Below, piece by piece: positions 6,370 to 6,835 of a stretch of 6,835 bases of DNA. How positions within the stretch are numbered: position 1 is the first letter of the stretch; every line of letters starts with the position of its first letter. Location of the stretch: positions 1 through 6,835 of the forward strand of contig JARHYY010000044.1 of NCBI GenBank assembly GCA_029258405.1, written 5' to 3'. Origin of the DNA: Helicobacteraceae bacterium. Its GTDB lineage: Bacteria; Campylobacterota; Campylobacteria; Campylobacterales; Helicobacteraceae. The notes beneath the pieces were generated by a model. That model was given only the letters and a program-made list of their open reading frames with translations. It had not been told where the DNA came from and made no database searches. The position numbers and the translations under genes were made by a program.

Positions 6370-6396
6370 ATTATATCATAAAGCCTATAAATTCAA
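6370..6396 (-). promoter_or_regulatory. Sigma70-type promoter of the SIMPL gene
   Basis: On the minus strand the -10 is a consensus TATAAT (6375-6370) preceded by TGA, an extended TGn element (6378-6376). TTGAAT (6396-6391) lies 15 bases upstream as a short-spaced -35, which an extended -10 tolerates. Transcription would begin near 6363, leaving a leader of about 20 bases before the start codon at 6342. Confidence 0.6.
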
Positions 6397-6435
6397 TATA
6401 GCCACTTTAATAAAATCAAATAATTTTTATGTTTT

Positions 6436-6561
6436 TTAGCAATAACTAAATTCCTTAGCATTACCACTATCTTTCTTCACCCTAAACCCCAAACAAGCTT
6501 TTTTTAATATAGAGCTTGAGCATAAATACTCATTTTGCCTCTTAATACAATAAAGAATCTT
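6436..6561 (-). pseudogene. Remnant B: 3' end of a formylglycine-generating-enzyme-like gene
   Basis: On the minus strand the frame ending at TAA (6436-6438) reads CLGFRVKKDSGNAKEFSYC. GFRV followed by basic residues and Asp is the C-terminal signature of the FGE/SUMF1/EgtB/PvdO fold. About 70 bases upstream, in a different frame, the DNA reads VLRGKMSIYAQALY, which resembles the family's RVLRGGSW...AR segment with small losses. The two motifs are closer together than in intact proteins and out of frame, so the gene is broken by indels. Only this C-terminal part is visible and no start or ribosome site is present. The family call rests on short motifs. Confidence 0.45.
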
Positions 6562-6563
6562 TT

Positions 6564-6671
6564 ATGAAAGTTTATTATTTACTTTTGCTCTTTAATCTTT
6601 ATTTATCCTTGCTCTATCATATTGTTTTATATATACTAAGTTATATAATCATAAAGCTATATGCTTCATAG
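6564..6671 (+). CDS. Doubtful 35-residue hydrophobic ORF
   Basis: ATG at 6564 to TAG at 6669-6671 encodes a very hydrophobic 35-residue peptide beginning MKVYYLLLLFNLYLSLLY, rich in Leu and Tyr. There is only a weak AAAGAA before the ATG at short distance and no terminator after it. It begins just past the end of repeat copy B (antisense to its frame), much as the ORF at 398 follows copy A. A small membrane peptide, for example a type I toxin, is conceivable, but T-rich noncoding DNA produces such ORFs readily. I regard it as probably not a gene. Confidence 0.12.
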   Translation: MKVYYLLLLFNLYLSLLYHIVLYILSYIIIKLYAS

Positions 6672-6687
6672 AGCTTATAGGAATATT

Positions 6688-6835
6688 TTACCAATACCCA
6701 ACTTTAATATTATCTCCACATCTCCCCACCCTAAACCCTAAGCATTAACACTCCCCCAAACCACATAACCATTTTAATACATAAGCACTTAACAGAGCTT
6801 GCCATATGTAATATTCATGTATCTCATAAGATATA
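6688..6835 (-). pseudogene. Remnant C: second FGE-like 3' end, continuing beyond the window
   Basis: On the minus strand the frame ending at TAA (6688-6690) reads CLGFRVGRCGDNIKVGYW, one residue shorter than, and clearly related to, the tail of remnant B. An in-frame TAA directly precedes the Cys codon, so the frame is broken. The sequence upstream (to 6835) also aligns with copy B: GAGCTTG, CAT, TATTCAT and ATCTCATAA on the plus strand match GAGCTTG, CAT, TACTCAT and CCTCTTAA. The 5' part of this copy lies beyond the window. Confidence 0.4.

Larger units (their letters stand above)
6343..6835. other. Gene-free right flank with decayed repeat copies
   Basis: Apart from the SIMPL promoter these 493 bases hold no intact gene. 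They contain two repeat copies with FGE-like 3' ends (6436-6561 and 6688-6835) and a very short hydrophobic ORF (6564-6671) antisense to the gap between them. Many stops in all frames and frame shifts between recognisable motifs point to gene decay. I see no tRNA, rRNA, insertion sequence or CRISPR. Confidence 0.6.

Overview
The window looks like chromosome of a low-GC Campylobacterota, most likely a Helicobacter (perhaps an enterohepatic species). This is an inference from the very AT-rich spacers, the AAGGA-type ribosome sites, short TAATAAT-like palindromes of the kind bound by Helicobacter Fur, the small stand-alone RRM protein and the character of the proteins. No species-diagnostic gene is present.

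Layout: the left end (1-137, +) holds the last 44 codons of a small RRM RNA-binding protein. Positions 138-793 contain no convincing gene: there is a degenerate repeat copy, a doubtful 71-codon ORF and a hairpin with a U-run (754-782). The core, 794-5464, lies entirely on the minus strand and is a compact TonB/ABC uptake locus. In transcription order it encodes a FecCD/BtuC-type permease, a FecE/BtuD-type ATPase (start overlapping the permease stop by one base), a periplasmic binding protein (9 bases further on) and, after a 145-base spacer with its own promoter-like sequence and a strong palindrome, a TonB-dependent outer-membrane receptor. Upstream of the permease, on the same strand but with its own promoter, is a membrane-anchored protein of the SIMPL (DUF541) type. 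The right end (6343-6835) has no intact gene. It carries remnants of gene 3' ends reading ...CLGFRV..., the C-terminal signature of the formylglycine-generating-enzyme (SUMF1/EgtB/PvdO) fold.

How the genes work together: the receptor would bind a scarce metal chelate or similar ligand at the cell surface and pass it inward using TonB-ExbBD energy (not encoded here). The binding protein would carry it across the periplasm, and the permease-ATPase pair would import it. Ferric siderophore, haem, cobalamin and nickel/cobalt chelates are all compatible with these families, and the sequence does not settle the ligand. Palindromes before the permease and before the receptor suggest that both units answer to a metal-responsive repressor, most likely Fur.

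The most unusual signal is outside the core. Diverged copies of one sequence of about 115 bp occur on both sides of the locus (about 261-374, 6436-6558 and 6688-6835). They appear to be decayed 3' ends of a paralogous FGE-like gene family. I found no convincing sign of an undescribed functional system.
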